NCBI GenBank assembly: GCA_947646735.1
Contig: CANTFK010000781.1
Location: 1 to 64,000, forward strand
DNA length: 64,000 nt
Origin: Peronospora farinosa
Lineage: Eukaryota; Oomycota; Peronosporomycetes; Peronosporales; Peronosporaceae
Reading direction: 5' to 3'
How positions within the stretch are numbered: position 1 is the first letter of the stretch; every line of letters starts with the position of its first letter. This document shows, piece by piece, positions 10,819 to 20,951 of this stretch. Below the pieces are notes generated by a model. That model did no database searches. It had not been told where the DNA came from and saw only the letters and a program-made list of their open reading frames with translations. A program made the position numbers and the translations under genes.

Positions 10819-11120
10819 TTATACGTAGATCTCGGCCCATAGAAAGAGAAAGAGCGAGCCAAAACCCAGCAGTAATGAAGCAATTAAAGCCAGTAGTAGC
10901 TCTACCAAAGCGTTCTTCTTGGGAGCGACGGCACGGATAAAGAAGATCGCCATGAACACAAGACCAGTCAGCAATAACGTGGCTGTAAGGAAGCCATATT
11001 TTTCAGGATTGATAGGGCTTGTATACGGGATTTCCTGGTGTATAAAGAGACAGAGAAATACGAGAGTCAGTAGCTGTAGATTACCATACATACAGCCAGA
11101 AAACCACGTACGAGTTCCAT
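10819..11120 (-). CDS. OST5: Oligosaccharyltransferase subunit TMEM258/OST5
   Basis: Two exons, 11120-11094 (MELVRGFLA) and 11034-10819, phase 0, intron gtatgt...accag; 80 residues, matching the family's usual ~79-86. Two membrane helices (LTATLLLTGLVFMAIFFIRA and LLLALIASLLLGFGSLFLFL) follow the diagnostic YTSPINPEKYG. The C-terminal FLWAEIYV matches the conserved ending of TMEM258. It sits in the ER membrane as an accessory subunit of the complex that transfers the dolichol-linked glycan to Asn. Without the tiny first exon the gene would look N-terminally wrong. Confidence 0.93.
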
Positions 11121-11309
11121 TATGAGAGCGAGAATATATATCTGACGTTGACTGCCACGTAATGGAAATGTATTTAACTTACGAACGTATGTCGTAAACT
11201 ATTTCGGCATTAATAATGATACATAACAACCAATCAAATGGATGGAAACGTGTGCTTTGCTGACCAATCACGTTGAGTAAGGAGTAGTCGAAACAAAAGG
11301 AGGATAGGA
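11121..11309. promoter_or_regulatory. Divergent promoter, OST5 / pinin, with two CCAAT boxes
   Basis: 189 bp between opposed ATGs. CCAAT at 11230-11234 and 11264-11268, both on the plus strand. Confidence 0.45.
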
Positions 11310-13316
11310 ATGGTCGAAGCCGAGGACGAACGTGCGCTACGTCGTGAGCTAGAAGCATTAGCAAAGAAACGCAAGACTCTTGACAGCACCAGTACGTTTT
11401 TCTCTCCATGGCTAGCTATTTTTTTATAATCTACAGAGCTGTAGAAACTGATATATTCTCATTTGAATCTTTATGCGGATTGTTTGTCTGTATAACTTAG
11501 AGCGTCAAGAAAATGGAGCAGCAAATAGGGCAGGAATAGGTCGAGGAAGTGTATTTGCACGACTGGGTGGCGAGGTGACACGGAAAGGCCGACAGAGTTT
11601 GCATCAAAAGGAGAAGAATACGCGGGAAAATGCTTCGTGGAGACTCGGGAAACGCAATAATGAAGACGTTCTATACGGTAATGCAGGGAAAAGACAGAAA
11701 CTTCATTCAGCAGTGACGAGGCCGGAAGGTGGTCACTATTCTAAGGGAGTCGAGATTGAAAAGAGTGCTGTTAGTGCTACGTCACCGACTGAGAACAATA
11801 CTTGTGTACAGGAGAGAAAACAACGTGCAATGGCACCATATGCACAGAAAGATGGTATTGCACGCAGTCGACGTATGTTTGGTGCGTTGATGGGACATTT
11901 GGGCAAAGCAAAGCGACAAATTGAAAAGGATACGGACTTGTTCAAACGTCAGGACACAAAGCAGCAGGAGGCAGAAGAGAGGGAGAAGGCACAGAGCAAG
12001 AATCTAGAGCACCGAGCTCGTATGGAGGCCAAGACAGCACGACTTGAGGCGTTGGTCGTACGCACTGAACTCGACCGTAGCGAGCAAGTTGCACGTGCCA
12101 AGCTGGAGCATTTGCAGATGGTCCGTAAGAGCGAAAGCCAATCCAAGTTTCTGATCACTATTGCGTCTCCACCTATCTACTATCTTCCTTCAAAGCACAC
12201 GAAAGAGACCAGAGAACTTGTTGCTGCGTCCATGGAGGCTCATGAAGCAAAGGTGAAAGCTAGAGAACGAAGTCACGAGGAAAAACTTCGAACGCTGGAA
12301 GCCGAGTTCGAAACCAAGTTGGAGCAGCTTCGTGAAGATCTCAAGGCTTTAAAGAAGGATAGGAGGAGGAGGAAATCGCTGATGAGCAGGTAACGAGCGA
12401 CAAAGATGATGATACGATGGAAGATGGAGACCAAGACATGGACCATTTTCCCCAAGAGAACGAGGAGCATCGACAGGAAAACGCCAGTGAGCATGGCAAC
12501 GGACCTCCAGCTATGGCAGCCGAAAACAAGGATGCCGCCCGGAAAAGTGTGTCTGGTAGCGAACCGGATGACAATAGCATCACAGAATCAAGGAATACTG
12601 GCGGAGAGGCTCGCAAGGATTCGGTTGAATCAAAGTCTCAGAGCACAGCTAAAAAAGAACGATCTGCTTCATTCCAGGGAACTGCGGACGGTGAGGACGT
12701 GAGTCACAGCAACGCGGAGACTTTACCTCATAGATCTCTGGACGGTGAGGACGTGGGTCACAGCCACACGAAGACTTTACCTCAGATAACTGCGGACGGT
12801 GAGGACGTGAGTCACAACGATACGGAGGCTTCACCTCAGGGAACTGCGGACGGTGAGAACGTGAGTCACAACGATACGGAGGCTTCACCTCAGGGAACTC
12901 TGGACGGTGAGGACGTGGGTCACATCGACACGGAGGCTTTACCTCAGATAACTGCGGACGGTGAGGACGTGAGTCACAGCGACACGGAGACTTTATCTCC
13001 TAGTCGGGTGAAAGAAAAGTTAGAGCTCGGGCAGGAGAACCTGACACAGAACGACCAGCCTGTCACGACTGGTGTCCAGAGAGGGTGCGAGGAAGCAGAG
13101 CCTGCACGTGACTCCAATATCGCCACTGCTAATAATGATGATGAGACTGGTATTCCCGCTGATCCCAAAGAAAGTGCGGTCATTGATGTCGATAAGATGA
13201 GGGTTATTGAGCTGCGAGCGGCGCTAAAGGAGCGAGGACTTGACACCAAGGGTCTCAAAGCTAAACTTGTGCAGCGGCTCAAGCACGCGATGCATGACGA
13301 AGACGAATCCAAGTAA
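11310..13316 (+). CDS. PNN: Pinin-like splicing protein with C-terminal SAP domain; possible frameshift
   Basis: Exon 1 is 11310-11391 and exon 2 starts at 11501 (intron 109 nt, gtacgt...ttag, phase 1). The pinin/SDK signature appears around RRMFGALMGHLGKAKRQIEK, followed by a long charged coiled coil (LFKRQDTKQQEAEEREKAQS) and IYYLPSKHTKET, typical of pinin. The frame closes at 12393, but an overlapping frame continues with acidic coding, six 18-residue repeats and a SAP DNA/RNA-binding motif (MRVIELRAALKERGLDTKGL). The two frames meet at about 12358-12362 (GATAGGAGG), consistent with loss of one base; alternatively a 98-nt intron 12390-12487 could join them. Pinin acts in nuclear speckles and in the PSAP complex. 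A SAP domain is usual in its functional relative acinus, not in animal pinin. Confidence 0.7.
12687..13010 (+). repeat. 54-bp coding minisatellite, six units, in pinin-like gene
   Basis: Units begin GACGGTGAG at 12687, 12741, 12795, 12849, 12903 and 12957, an exact 54-nt period. Each encodes 18 residues of the form DGEDVSH..TE.LP..... Units differ by a few substitutions and no indels, so the frame is kept. Confidence 0.93.
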
Positions 13317-13932
13317 GTTTCGTATTTATGCTGGGCATACACGACAATATACCAGACTGTTCCTTCAAACGGCTTTAACTGCTCTATCTGTGGATCAAAC
13401 TTTCGTTTGATAGGGAGACTTCATCGGCAGCATAACAGGCAGACAACAACTTCGGTCATTCAAAGTGAAATGTGGCATCGCTCCTAATGGCATAGGCTTT
13501 GAAGCGAATATCACAAAGAAAGTCAGTGGGCTTAGCAGAATATCACTGACATCTTCTTGATACAGCCGATCATAATGCCATGCGCATAGTCTGTTGCCGG
13601 ATTCTACGTCATCTGCTCCGTTCAAGTAGAGGAGCTACGTCGGGTAGTCTGGCAATAAATTACTGCGAAACCTATGAAACTATTGTGCTGTATACCGCAC
13701 CACGAAATAACGCGAGTCCTATTTGCATGTCGCTCTCACACGTCGTGACGCATGGAATGACGCAGCACGGAGTAAGAGAAACAATATTTTCCTTTTCAGT
13801 GGCTAATGATGCAAGTGCTATAGAAATCAAACGCTGTCAAAGCGTACCACACTAGTGCGGACCCAGATTTGGCATGATACCTCGTGTCTAGCAAGAGGTG
13901 TGGATTTGAAAACACCCACACTGCCTCTCTTT
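13317..13932. other. Convergent 3' spacer
   Basis: Between the pinin-like stop and the cytidylyltransferase stop. Small open frames only; nothing recognised. Confidence 0.4.
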
Positions 13933-15042
13933 TTAGCACAGTCCTTCACGTGCCATCTCCGACATGCGCTCTGACAAGCGCTCCTTGATGATCTTTCGAC
14001 GTTTGCGGAATGATGTGCGCTATATAACAAGCAGCAACATCGCATGAAACAACAATGTTAGCCAGCCACCTAACAACAAATCTATAAAAAACAGCTTCAG
14101 CTCTTACCAGACGGCCTTCCTTGCTAAAAAGCTCCAGAAATCCATGCTGCATGTCGTCGGCTTTGCTGATCCATTTGTGCACGAACCCATCGACATCGTT
14201 GCGAACCTTGTCTACTGCCATATCAAATTTAATTGTCTTCTCTTTAATGAATGGTACATTCATGTCCTTGCCGGAGTACCCGCGTTGCAAATTACGACGA
14301 ATGAACGTGTCGTACTCTGCAATGATCCGGATGATCAGATCCGACGTCGAGATCCCGTCCGTACGTCGTGTCTCCAGAAACTTGCCCATAGCTTTGATCC
14401 GAGCATACACATCACCCTCTGATGCTTCACCTGAAGTGTCCGAGTATGGCAATGCATCATGACACACGTAATCAATCTGATGTTGCTCTAGAAACTCATC
14501 TGATAGGACCCAAGGAGCGTCTTCAATCACCTCATCCACCCATTTACAATGACGCAACGATTCGTAACGTTCCGTGTCCGACATGACGGTACGACCTTTG
14601 AGTTTATGTGTAATTTCATCACTGCAACAGCCCACAATTAGGTACGAATTTGGGTATGCAACTTTGCATTGTTGCAGAGCTTTGGCATGTCCAAAATGAA
14701 AGAGATCAAAGATACCATCGGCATAAAGACGTAAAGGACGTCCAGTTAAAGTACCAGGTTCTCCTTCTTCAAGCTTTTTACGGTAGGGTTCAGGTTGTGG
14801 TTCATCGTCACCCTCCTGACTACTGACGCTACTGCTGTCATTCGATTCCTTTGAATCGGAAGCGGTACTTTTCGTCTCTTCTTCAGCAGCAAAAGCATGA
14901 TGATCGGCCTCAGCCTCTTCTGCATTGTTCATCTCATTCGCACGACGCTACATATGAATTAATAGTATAGTATTTTTTAGTATTGCGTTATTGTAAACAG
15001 TGTAACATCTAATGCGGGGGGGACACGTACCTTTCTCGCCAT
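13933..15042 (-). CDS. PCYT1: CTP:phosphocholine cytidylyltransferase
   Basis: Three exons: 15042-15031 (MARK), 14947-14108 and 14019-13933, both introns phase 0 (donors gtacgt and gtaaga); 312 residues. Catalytic nucleotidyltransferase core: [19 protein letters not shown] with the HxGH-type motif, then [26 protein letters not shown] and the family signature [11 protein letters not shown]. The C-terminal helical region ([19 protein letters not shown]) and a basic tail ([16 protein letters not shown]) follow. It makes CDP-choline from CTP and phosphocholine, the regulated step of the Kennedy pathway for phosphatidylcholine. The usual amphipathic lipid-sensing segment is short or absent here. 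The acidic/Ser N-terminus is not conserved. Confidence 0.93.
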
Positions 15043-15295
15043 CTTTATTTCCTCTTGTTTTCTATTCGTCGAAAATGAAAATGCCACAAGATCAAAAGGC
15101 GTCGGAAGGTTTTCGTACTTAGTGCAGTACTCGATTTTTTTCACACAATTGTGACGGACATATCGTCATCCGTCACTTCAACATCACAATATGTTTTTGA
15201 CAAATGCATGAAAAGGTCCAGTACCTTTTGGACGTAGACACGACAAAAAAGAGATATAAATTGTTACGAGATTTTTTTGGTCCACTCGAAGACGA
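15043..15295. promoter_or_regulatory. Upstream region of PCYT1 with TTTTTGACA motif
   Basis: Lies between the RGP1 stop and the PCYT1 start, both on the minus strand. TTTTTGACA at 15194-15202 matches the motif that recurs in other promoters of this window. Confidence 0.3.
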
Positions 15296-16720
15296 TCACG
15301 ATGATGACAGCGATGTCACACGAGTGCTGCCCGAGTAGAATTTGTGCGGTACGTTGGCAAAATGATTGCGTTCTGTGGTCATCGTAGACTGGACAATGAT
15401 GGGCACATGCCATTGGAACGATTGCCGCTGCTGAGTGGTTGTATTGCTTGAGCCTTGTAGCGGAGATGAAGGTGCACCTGCAGAGAACTCAAATCGTAAA
15501 AGCCACTGGAAGCGTACGAGATCGGTCTTGATGGTCGGCAGGGCGTCATGCGGAATGCTAAAGCGTGCATTTGTCTGCAGCACGCCTAGTGTTCGCTCGC
15601 GGAAGCTACCATAGACCTTGGACTGCACGACACGGTCTGGATCCAGCGCCATTGACGAAAGAATCTCTTCGAGGCAGAGCGTAGCTGACACCTCATAGCA
15701 TGGAATGCTGGCGCGAGTGAAGTCAAAAATGCCCAGCAGAACTTCCCCTGGTTGGTAATACTGCTTTAGAAGTAGGAAGCGCACCAGATGACTATTGTCC
15801 TTGCCAATGGTGAAGATGCTCGTCTGCGCGCGCTGCATTAGCTCTGTTTCCACACGACCATGCATCAGCGACGGACGCAACTCGAACGCAATTTCATTGC
15901 CCTTGCGCACCCCAACAGATGCCGGTGTCACGGAGAAGGGTCGTTCAACACGAGTAGTGCCACCCACAACCTGCTGAGTTTCGACACTCTTGTCGGCTGA
16001 CGTAGTGATATCATCTTCCTTTTGCTGACTTGTGGCAATGTGATTCGCGCTAGCAATTGTGCCAGTGTCGAAGAAATACTCTGAGCCATAGACATCAAAT
16101 GGCAAGTGTACAGACACAGATTTACTTCCATCACTTGCAAATTGTGCTGTGATCGAGATCACGTAGAAGACCTTGGCGGATACACCACGAAAGCTTGGGC
16201 AGATGTTCCATGGCAAAGCAATGGCAAACTCTCGCGTACAGCGCTCTGCCGTTGCTTCTTGTGCTGCTTCAAAGAGCGATACAGGATCAGCAATTCCTTG
16301 ATTGTTGTGAGAAGCCGCTTCTAACTCAATTTGAGTCGGTGCAATGTTAATGTCCGAGAAAAGAACCGACGGCGTCGCGCGAAAGATGCACGTGCCCGTG
16401 TTTCCTGAAAAGTTGCGCACGTCTGGTAGCGCTGCAACGACGTCCTCTAGTTTCTTATTCTCCTTATTCTCATCGTTTGATGCAAACCGAGGCGATTGGA
16501 CGTGAATTACTGGAAGTGTCAGCAAACTGATGTCCACTGTGACGTGACCGTGAACTTGAGCTACTACGTGGGCGATCTTTGAGTACGCATCCGGATCTTC
16601 ATGGTGGCTTACAAGTCTCACAACACCCTTGACAATACCTCCTGTTCGAAAGTAGCGGCTTGCGAGGCGTGCCACTAAGACACTCCCCTTGGCTGAATCT
16701 GTGACGTGATCGACTGCCAT
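15296..16720 (-). CDS. RGP1: RGP1, partner subunit of the RIC1-RGP1 Rab6/Ypt6 exchange factor
   Basis: 474 residues from ATG 16720 (an in-frame ATG at 16792 is also possible; the chosen start places the arrestin-like fold at the N-terminus as in the family). Arrestin-like beta-rich protein: SRYFRTGGIVKGVVRLVSH, VHGHVTVDISLL, then FSGNTGTCIFRATPSVLFSD matching the conserved RGP1 segment, and later KDNSHLVRFLLLKQYYQPGE and LGIFDFTRASIPCYEVSATL. With RIC1 it activates Rab6/Ypt6 at the trans-Golgi for endosome-to-Golgi recycling. No intron. VPS35L, another endosomal recycling factor, lies at 31.9-35.7 kb, probably by chance. Confidence 0.82.
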   Translation of the reverse strand: MAVDHVTDSAKGSVLVARLASRYFRTGGIVKGVVRLVSHHEDPDAYSKIAHVVAQVHGHVTVDISLLTLPVIHVQSPRFASNDENKENKKLEDVVAALPDVRNFSGNTGTCIFRATPSVLFSDINIAPTQIELEAASHNNQGIADPVSLFEAAQEATAERCTREFAIALPWNICPSFRGVSAKVFYVISITAQFASDGSKSVSVHLPFDVYGSEYFFDTGTIASANHIATSQQKEDDITTSADKSVETQQVVGGTTRVERPFSVTPASVGVRKGNEIAFELRPSLMHGRVETELMQRAQTSIFTIGKDNSHLVRFLLLKQYYQPGEVLLGIFDFTRASIPCYEVSATLCLEEILSSMALDPDRVVQSKVYGSFRERTLGVLQTNARFSIPHDALPTIKTDLVRFQWLLRFEFSAGAPSSPLQGSSNTTTQQRQSFQWHVPIIVQSTMTTERNHFANVPHKFYSGSTRVTSLSSS

Positions 16721-17103
16721 GGCGATGAAATTGGGAAAATATGACACAAAAACGCACTTAGGAGTGATTGTACAAGTGGTGGTGTCACGCACACCAATAT
16801 TTTGAAGTGATGTTATCGGAACGTCGTTCTAACAAAAACTGTCCAATGGCATTAGAAACTAAAGCAAAAACATACCCCGATTTAAGGGTGGCTGGACTCA
16901 GCACCTTTATTAGCAATGCACTGATCCCTTCTATTTCCGTAGCTCTTTATTATTGATACTATCGCATCAAGTAGGAGCAGTCATGACGTCATATAACAGC
17001 TTTCTGAACCTTTTGTGCCGCCGACGCTGCCACCAGCACTGCCTGTAGTCCTACAAGAAATGCACTTCATGTAATGTCCATCAATTTAGAGCACAAATGA
17101 CAA
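16721..17103. other. Intergenic upstream of RGP1
   Basis: RGP1 leader and the 3' flank of VMA22; nothing else recognised. Confidence 0.4.
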
Positions 17104-17615
17104 TTACGACGCTACACAAAACGCACCATTCAAGAACTGCTTCTGTGCTTGACGAAGGTCACTTGGCGGCAATGCACTGAACCAAAGCAGTGTGTCTGAT
17201 TCCAGTCCAATCTTGCTGTGGACAGGATCTTCATCCTCATACCTCGTTCCTGCTCTTCGATGGTGCAGCATCGCGTCTCCGCTCTTCTTGTTCACATTCA
17301 ATACTTCAGCTTCCGACGCATTTTGTAGTCGCCAGTTCCCATCAGAATCCAACGTCACTACACGAGACGCCTCAAACGTTTCATGATACGAGACCTCACT
17401 CAGTGCGTGTTCCGGCAGTCGCATTTTCGCTTTTATCAGCATGAAAAATCCCTGTTCAAACACCGTCACTATCTCTTTGAAAACTAATTCCTCGTCATCA
17501 TAGCAAAACGCACCTGCTTGAGCTTTGTGCACAAGACATTGTGTTCGTCAAGATACGTCTCCAAGGACTCTACGCACTCTACTAGCACAGTATCAACGTC
17601 TGTATCAGTCTTCAT
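17104..17615 (-). CDS. CCDC115: V-ATPase assembly factor VMA22/CCDC115
   Basis: Exon 1 is 17615-17514 (MKTDTDVDTVLVECVESLET...), exon 2 is 17472-17104, giving 156 residues. The inferred intron is only 41 nt (GTGCGT...AAAGAG), phase 0, and is required to place EIVTVFEQ-type sequence after the N-terminal helix. Family features: N-terminal helix, then the conserved FFMLIKAKMRLP block, a variable middle, and the C-terminal signature LLWFSALPPSDLRQAQKQF shared with CCDC115. It acts in the ER, helping to assemble the V0 sector of the vacuolar proton pump. Divergent from ARMC6 with a 155-bp spacer. Confidence 0.8.
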
Positions 17616-17770
17616 CTTGGGTCAAATGAATTATTACATTTGCTGCGCAATATTTGTCGAATTTTCAGCAAATATGTTGTCAAGTCACAAATATATATTT
17701 AGATGACAAATATTGCTGTATAATTTGAAATATTCGATTTATTATTGCAACAATTACAGTTTTGGTCACG

Positions 17771-19330
17771 ATGTCCATGCAGCGTAAGCAGATATCGCAG
17801 GAAACGTTCGATCAGTGCGTGAGTGAGAATGTGGAAGACTTTGACATGTCACTAGAGGAAGCAGTGATTGATGCTGTGCAGCAGTTTGAGTCACAGGGTG
17901 TAGATTTGTCCAATATCATCAAGACAGGCGTAACATTGACGTCCGAGGGACAGGAACCACTGCCATTGCGATTGAAACGGCTAATTACAGAGTTACAGGA
18001 GCTGTTGAAGCTCAACAATAAGGAGGATCAAGTGTTGAACATCATTGCTGAGCTTTATAGCGTCTGTCAAGAGGTACCAGAGGCTCGTGTGGTGGCAGGA
18101 CGGAATAACGTTGTGGATACATTGTTGGCTCTGCTGGACGGAGGCCTCGACGCTGTGGCAGCATCTTGCAGCACGTTATTGGTGCTGCTGTGTACAGATA
18201 ATGTAGACAACCAGGATTTTGTCGGTGTTACGGGAATGCAACGACTTGTGGCGGCTCTCAAGCGTCAGTGGGAGAATGTGGATACTGTGATACGGCTTTT
18301 AGCACTTGTGAAGGCGACGAGTGTCCAACACGAGCGAAACAAGACACATTTTACCAAGTCTGGTGGAGTTGAAGCACTGTGTGGATACTTGGACAGAGCA
18401 AAGAGCAATAAAGTGTTGTCGAAGCAGCTGGCACTTTGCTTTCGTGTGCTGACTATCAATGACGATCCGCACGCGATGTTTTCGCAGGCGCAGGATACTA
18501 TTAAAGCCCTTGTCGATCATGACGTGATACCCTATAGCTTAGATGTCCTGCGTCAAGTTGGATGCAGTGATGAAACTGAACAGGCAATAGATGTGTCGCT
18601 GGAACTGCTGGCCAATTGGCTTGCAGTACTGAAGCAACTTGCCGTGACGGAAGAAAACTGTAAACAAATTGCTGATCTTGCAGGCTTGACAACCGTCCAG
18701 GAAGTCATGAAGAAGTATGAGCACAGCGCGCCAGTTACTAAACGTGGTATAACCGTTTTCCGAAATGTGGCGGCGGCAGACGATCTAAAGCGTGTGATTC
18801 TGCAATCAGGAGGCATCGAACAGACATTATTGATCATGCGACGCCACGAAGCCGATGCATCTATTCAACAAAACGCGTGCGCTACGCTGGCTGCAATTGC
18901 ACTTCGCTCGCCAGAAAACAGTTGTGCACTAGTCGAGCTTGGAGCTATCCGACATATTTCGCGAGCCATGCAGGTTCACCACAATGATGTATCTGTATTG
19001 CGCCAAGCCAGTCTGGCAGTGCGTAACATGGTGGCCCGTAGCGTAGAGTTGCGTTCACGCTTTCTGCACGATGAGCTAGAAATTGAACCACTGCTTCGTA
19101 AGGCACAACAGTATCGTGGCTGTGGTGACGAAGCCTATGCAGCGCTGCGCGACTTGGGCTGCGATATTCAGCTGTCCTCCTTCGGGGCTGCCACCGTTAC
19201 TGGTGCTTCTTTTTCCGGGTCTATGAAGGTGCTCACAACCAAACCGCGATTTAACCCAGTGCAAGCTGAGTCTAAACAGTTGCTTGACAGTGTAGAGGAA
19301 GCTTCCGAGGCTCCATTATCCCAAAAATGA
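17771..19330 (+). CDS. ARMC6: Armadillo-repeat protein ARMC6
   Basis: 519 residues, single exon, first ATG at 17771. The N-terminal block (QETFDQCVSENVEDFDMSLE, then QQFESQGVDLSNI) is diagnostic for ARMC6, followed by armadillo-type helical repeats through most of the protein (for example NACATLAAIALRSPENSCAL, ASLAVRNMVARSVELRSRF). ARMC6 is widely conserved; its molecular role is poorly defined. Starts 155 bp from the divergent VMA22 gene. Confidence 0.9.
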   Translation: MSMQRKQISQETFDQCVSENVEDFDMSLEEAVIDAVQQFESQGVDLSNIIKTGVTLTSEGQEPLPLRLKRLITELQELLKLNNKEDQVLNIIAELYSVCQEVPEARVVAGRNNVVDTLLALLDGGLDAVAASCSTLLVLLCTDNVDNQDFVGVTGMQRLVAALKRQWENVDTVIRLLALVKATSVQHERNKTHFTKSGGVEALCGYLDRAKSNKVLSKQLALCFRVLTINDDPHAMFSQAQDTIKALVDHDVIPYSLDVLRQVGCSDETEQAIDVSLELLANWLAVLKQLAVTEENCKQIADLAGLTTVQEVMKKYEHSAPVTKRGITVFRNVAAADDLKRVILQSGGIEQTLLIMRRHEADASIQQNACATLAAIALRSPENSCALVELGAIRHISRAMQVHHNDVSVLRQASLAVRNMVARSVELRSRFLHDELEIEPLLRKAQQYRGCGDEAYAALRDLGCDIQLSSFGAATVTGASFSGSMKVLTTKPRFNPVQAESKQLLDSVEEASEAPLSQK

Positions 19331-19694
19331 TCAAAATGTTTAATCAAATCGTACGACAGCTAGCAAGTCAAAGTTTACTTCATTTTTCTTCCATTCTCTG
19401 CCTATTCGACCTAGTTTGCTATTTTCCAGGTTCACCTTACCTCGTAAAATGCACTACTACTTCAGCTTCATCTTCTCTTGCTCCTTCCATTTCCTCGCTC
19501 GTGTTTTTAACCTGACGCTCCGACGTTATCTCTCCTCTTCTCTACCAAAGTCCGTATGTTGGTTAGAGCACATACACAAAGAGGCCGTTGCATCAACAAC
19601 AATGACGGGCACTCCACTTGTGCTACAGTACTTCCGGAAGGTACGAGACGAGCTGTGTAGTGGTTGCACTACACGTCGACAAGCGAACACTTTT
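19331..19694. other. Convergent 3' spacer
   Basis: Between the ARMC6 and RAD6 stop codons; Tyr/Phe/Ser-rich open frames only, no gene recognised. Confidence 0.4.
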
Positions 19695-20308
19695 TTATGC
19701 AATGGCCTGCCAGCTCTGCTCGACAATCTCACGGACACGCCGGTTGTATTCTCGTCGATTTTCTTGAAAAAGACGTGCGGCTTCCGAGTTAGCGGGTGAG
19801 TTCGGATTGGGATCGCATAGCAGGGACTGAATGGACGTAAGGATGGCGGAAATGTCGTAAATCGGCGACCATTGGTTCTGTAAAATGTCCAAGCAGATCT
19901 GACCGTCGTTATAGACTACAATAATTTATACAACAACAATTTAAGTATCGTCACTTCATTACTGTGAAGTAGCAGGAAAGTACGTACTGTTTGGATGGAA
20001 CATCTTGGTGATAAATTTGACGGTCGGTGCCTTGTTTGGATAATCTTCACTAAACTCGAGCGTGAGATTAAAAGTACCGCCTTCCCATGGCGTATCATCG
20101 GGTCTAAGATTTAAAAAAGATAAACACACAACAAGTAAGAGACAAAGTGGCATTGTAAGGGGTTCATAAAAACTTGTGTGTACCCAAAGATGACAGCCTG
20201 CCAGAGCATAATATTGTTGTCCATGGGAGCACCCGAGACACCCGATGGTGGATCATTCTGAAGCTTGCGAAAATCACGCATTAAACGTCGACGAGCGGCG
20301 GTAGACAT
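19695..20308 (-). CDS. RAD6: Ubiquitin-conjugating enzyme E2 RAD6/UBC2
   Basis: Three exons: 20308-20184, 20103-19988 and 19915-19695, introns 80 and 72 nt in phases 2 and 1; 153 residues, close to the family's 151-172. N-terminus [20 protein letters not shown] and the UBC core [20 protein letters not shown] and [15 protein letters not shown] are nearly canonical. The catalytic Cys falls at residue 88 ([13 protein letters not shown]), the same position as in yeast and human RAD6. The C-terminus lacks the yeast acidic tail, as in animals and plants. It works with RAD18 on PCNA in lesion bypass and with BRE1 on histone H2B, the latter upstream of COMPASS (RBBP5 is at 28.4 kb). Confidence 0.96.
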
Positions 20309-20951
20309 GGCTACTTTTGTAGATGACGAAGTGAGGGCAGACCGACCGATACTTGGTGGTCTATGACTTAGTTTGATTATGGTCGAAGAAAGAACGTCGG
20401 AGATTCGAGAAAAAGGTCGTCTCGATTTGACGAAAGGTCCGGTTAAAAGTGTTGCTTAAGTAGCAACACCAAAATATGCATCTGGCTGACTAAACAAATC
20501 TCAACTCGCTACTTCACCGTGGCGTCACTTATAGTTTTCTTACTGGCAAGAAAGTATGACAGCATGACCTAAGACTGTCTGTATTCTGTCGGTAGTCAGT
20601 CAGTCAATAACATTATATACAATAACAGCATCATGCAGTTCTTCTATTGTCTAGCTCTATCTCTATCTATACCATCCTGACCTACAAGTAGATGACAATA
20701 TTAAAAGAACAGAGCGCCATGCGTCAGTCAGATACTTTATGAGATGTGCCAACTACTCATGGACTGATCAAGAGTTATCTTGATTAAGCTTACCATGGAA
20801 ATAGGAGGTGCGTCGTCTCCTATAAATATATACGAACCTTACGTGCCCAATGGCTCTTCTTCCTGTTTACTTACGAAGTTGTCATCCTTTACCACCAGTC
20901 TGCACTCATACCGTCCTGATACTTCTCTCGGCGTCATTCATCAGCAGTCGT
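20309..20951. other. Intergenic, RAD6 upstream / TFIIB 3' flank
   Basis: Low-complexity CTAT-like runs around 20640-20680; no gene recognised. Confidence 0.4.

Noticed and set aside
12687..13010. Regular direct repeats that might suggest a CRISPR array
   Set aside because: Units are contiguous at a fixed 54-nt period, in frame, with no unique spacers; it is coding minisatellite in a eukaryote.
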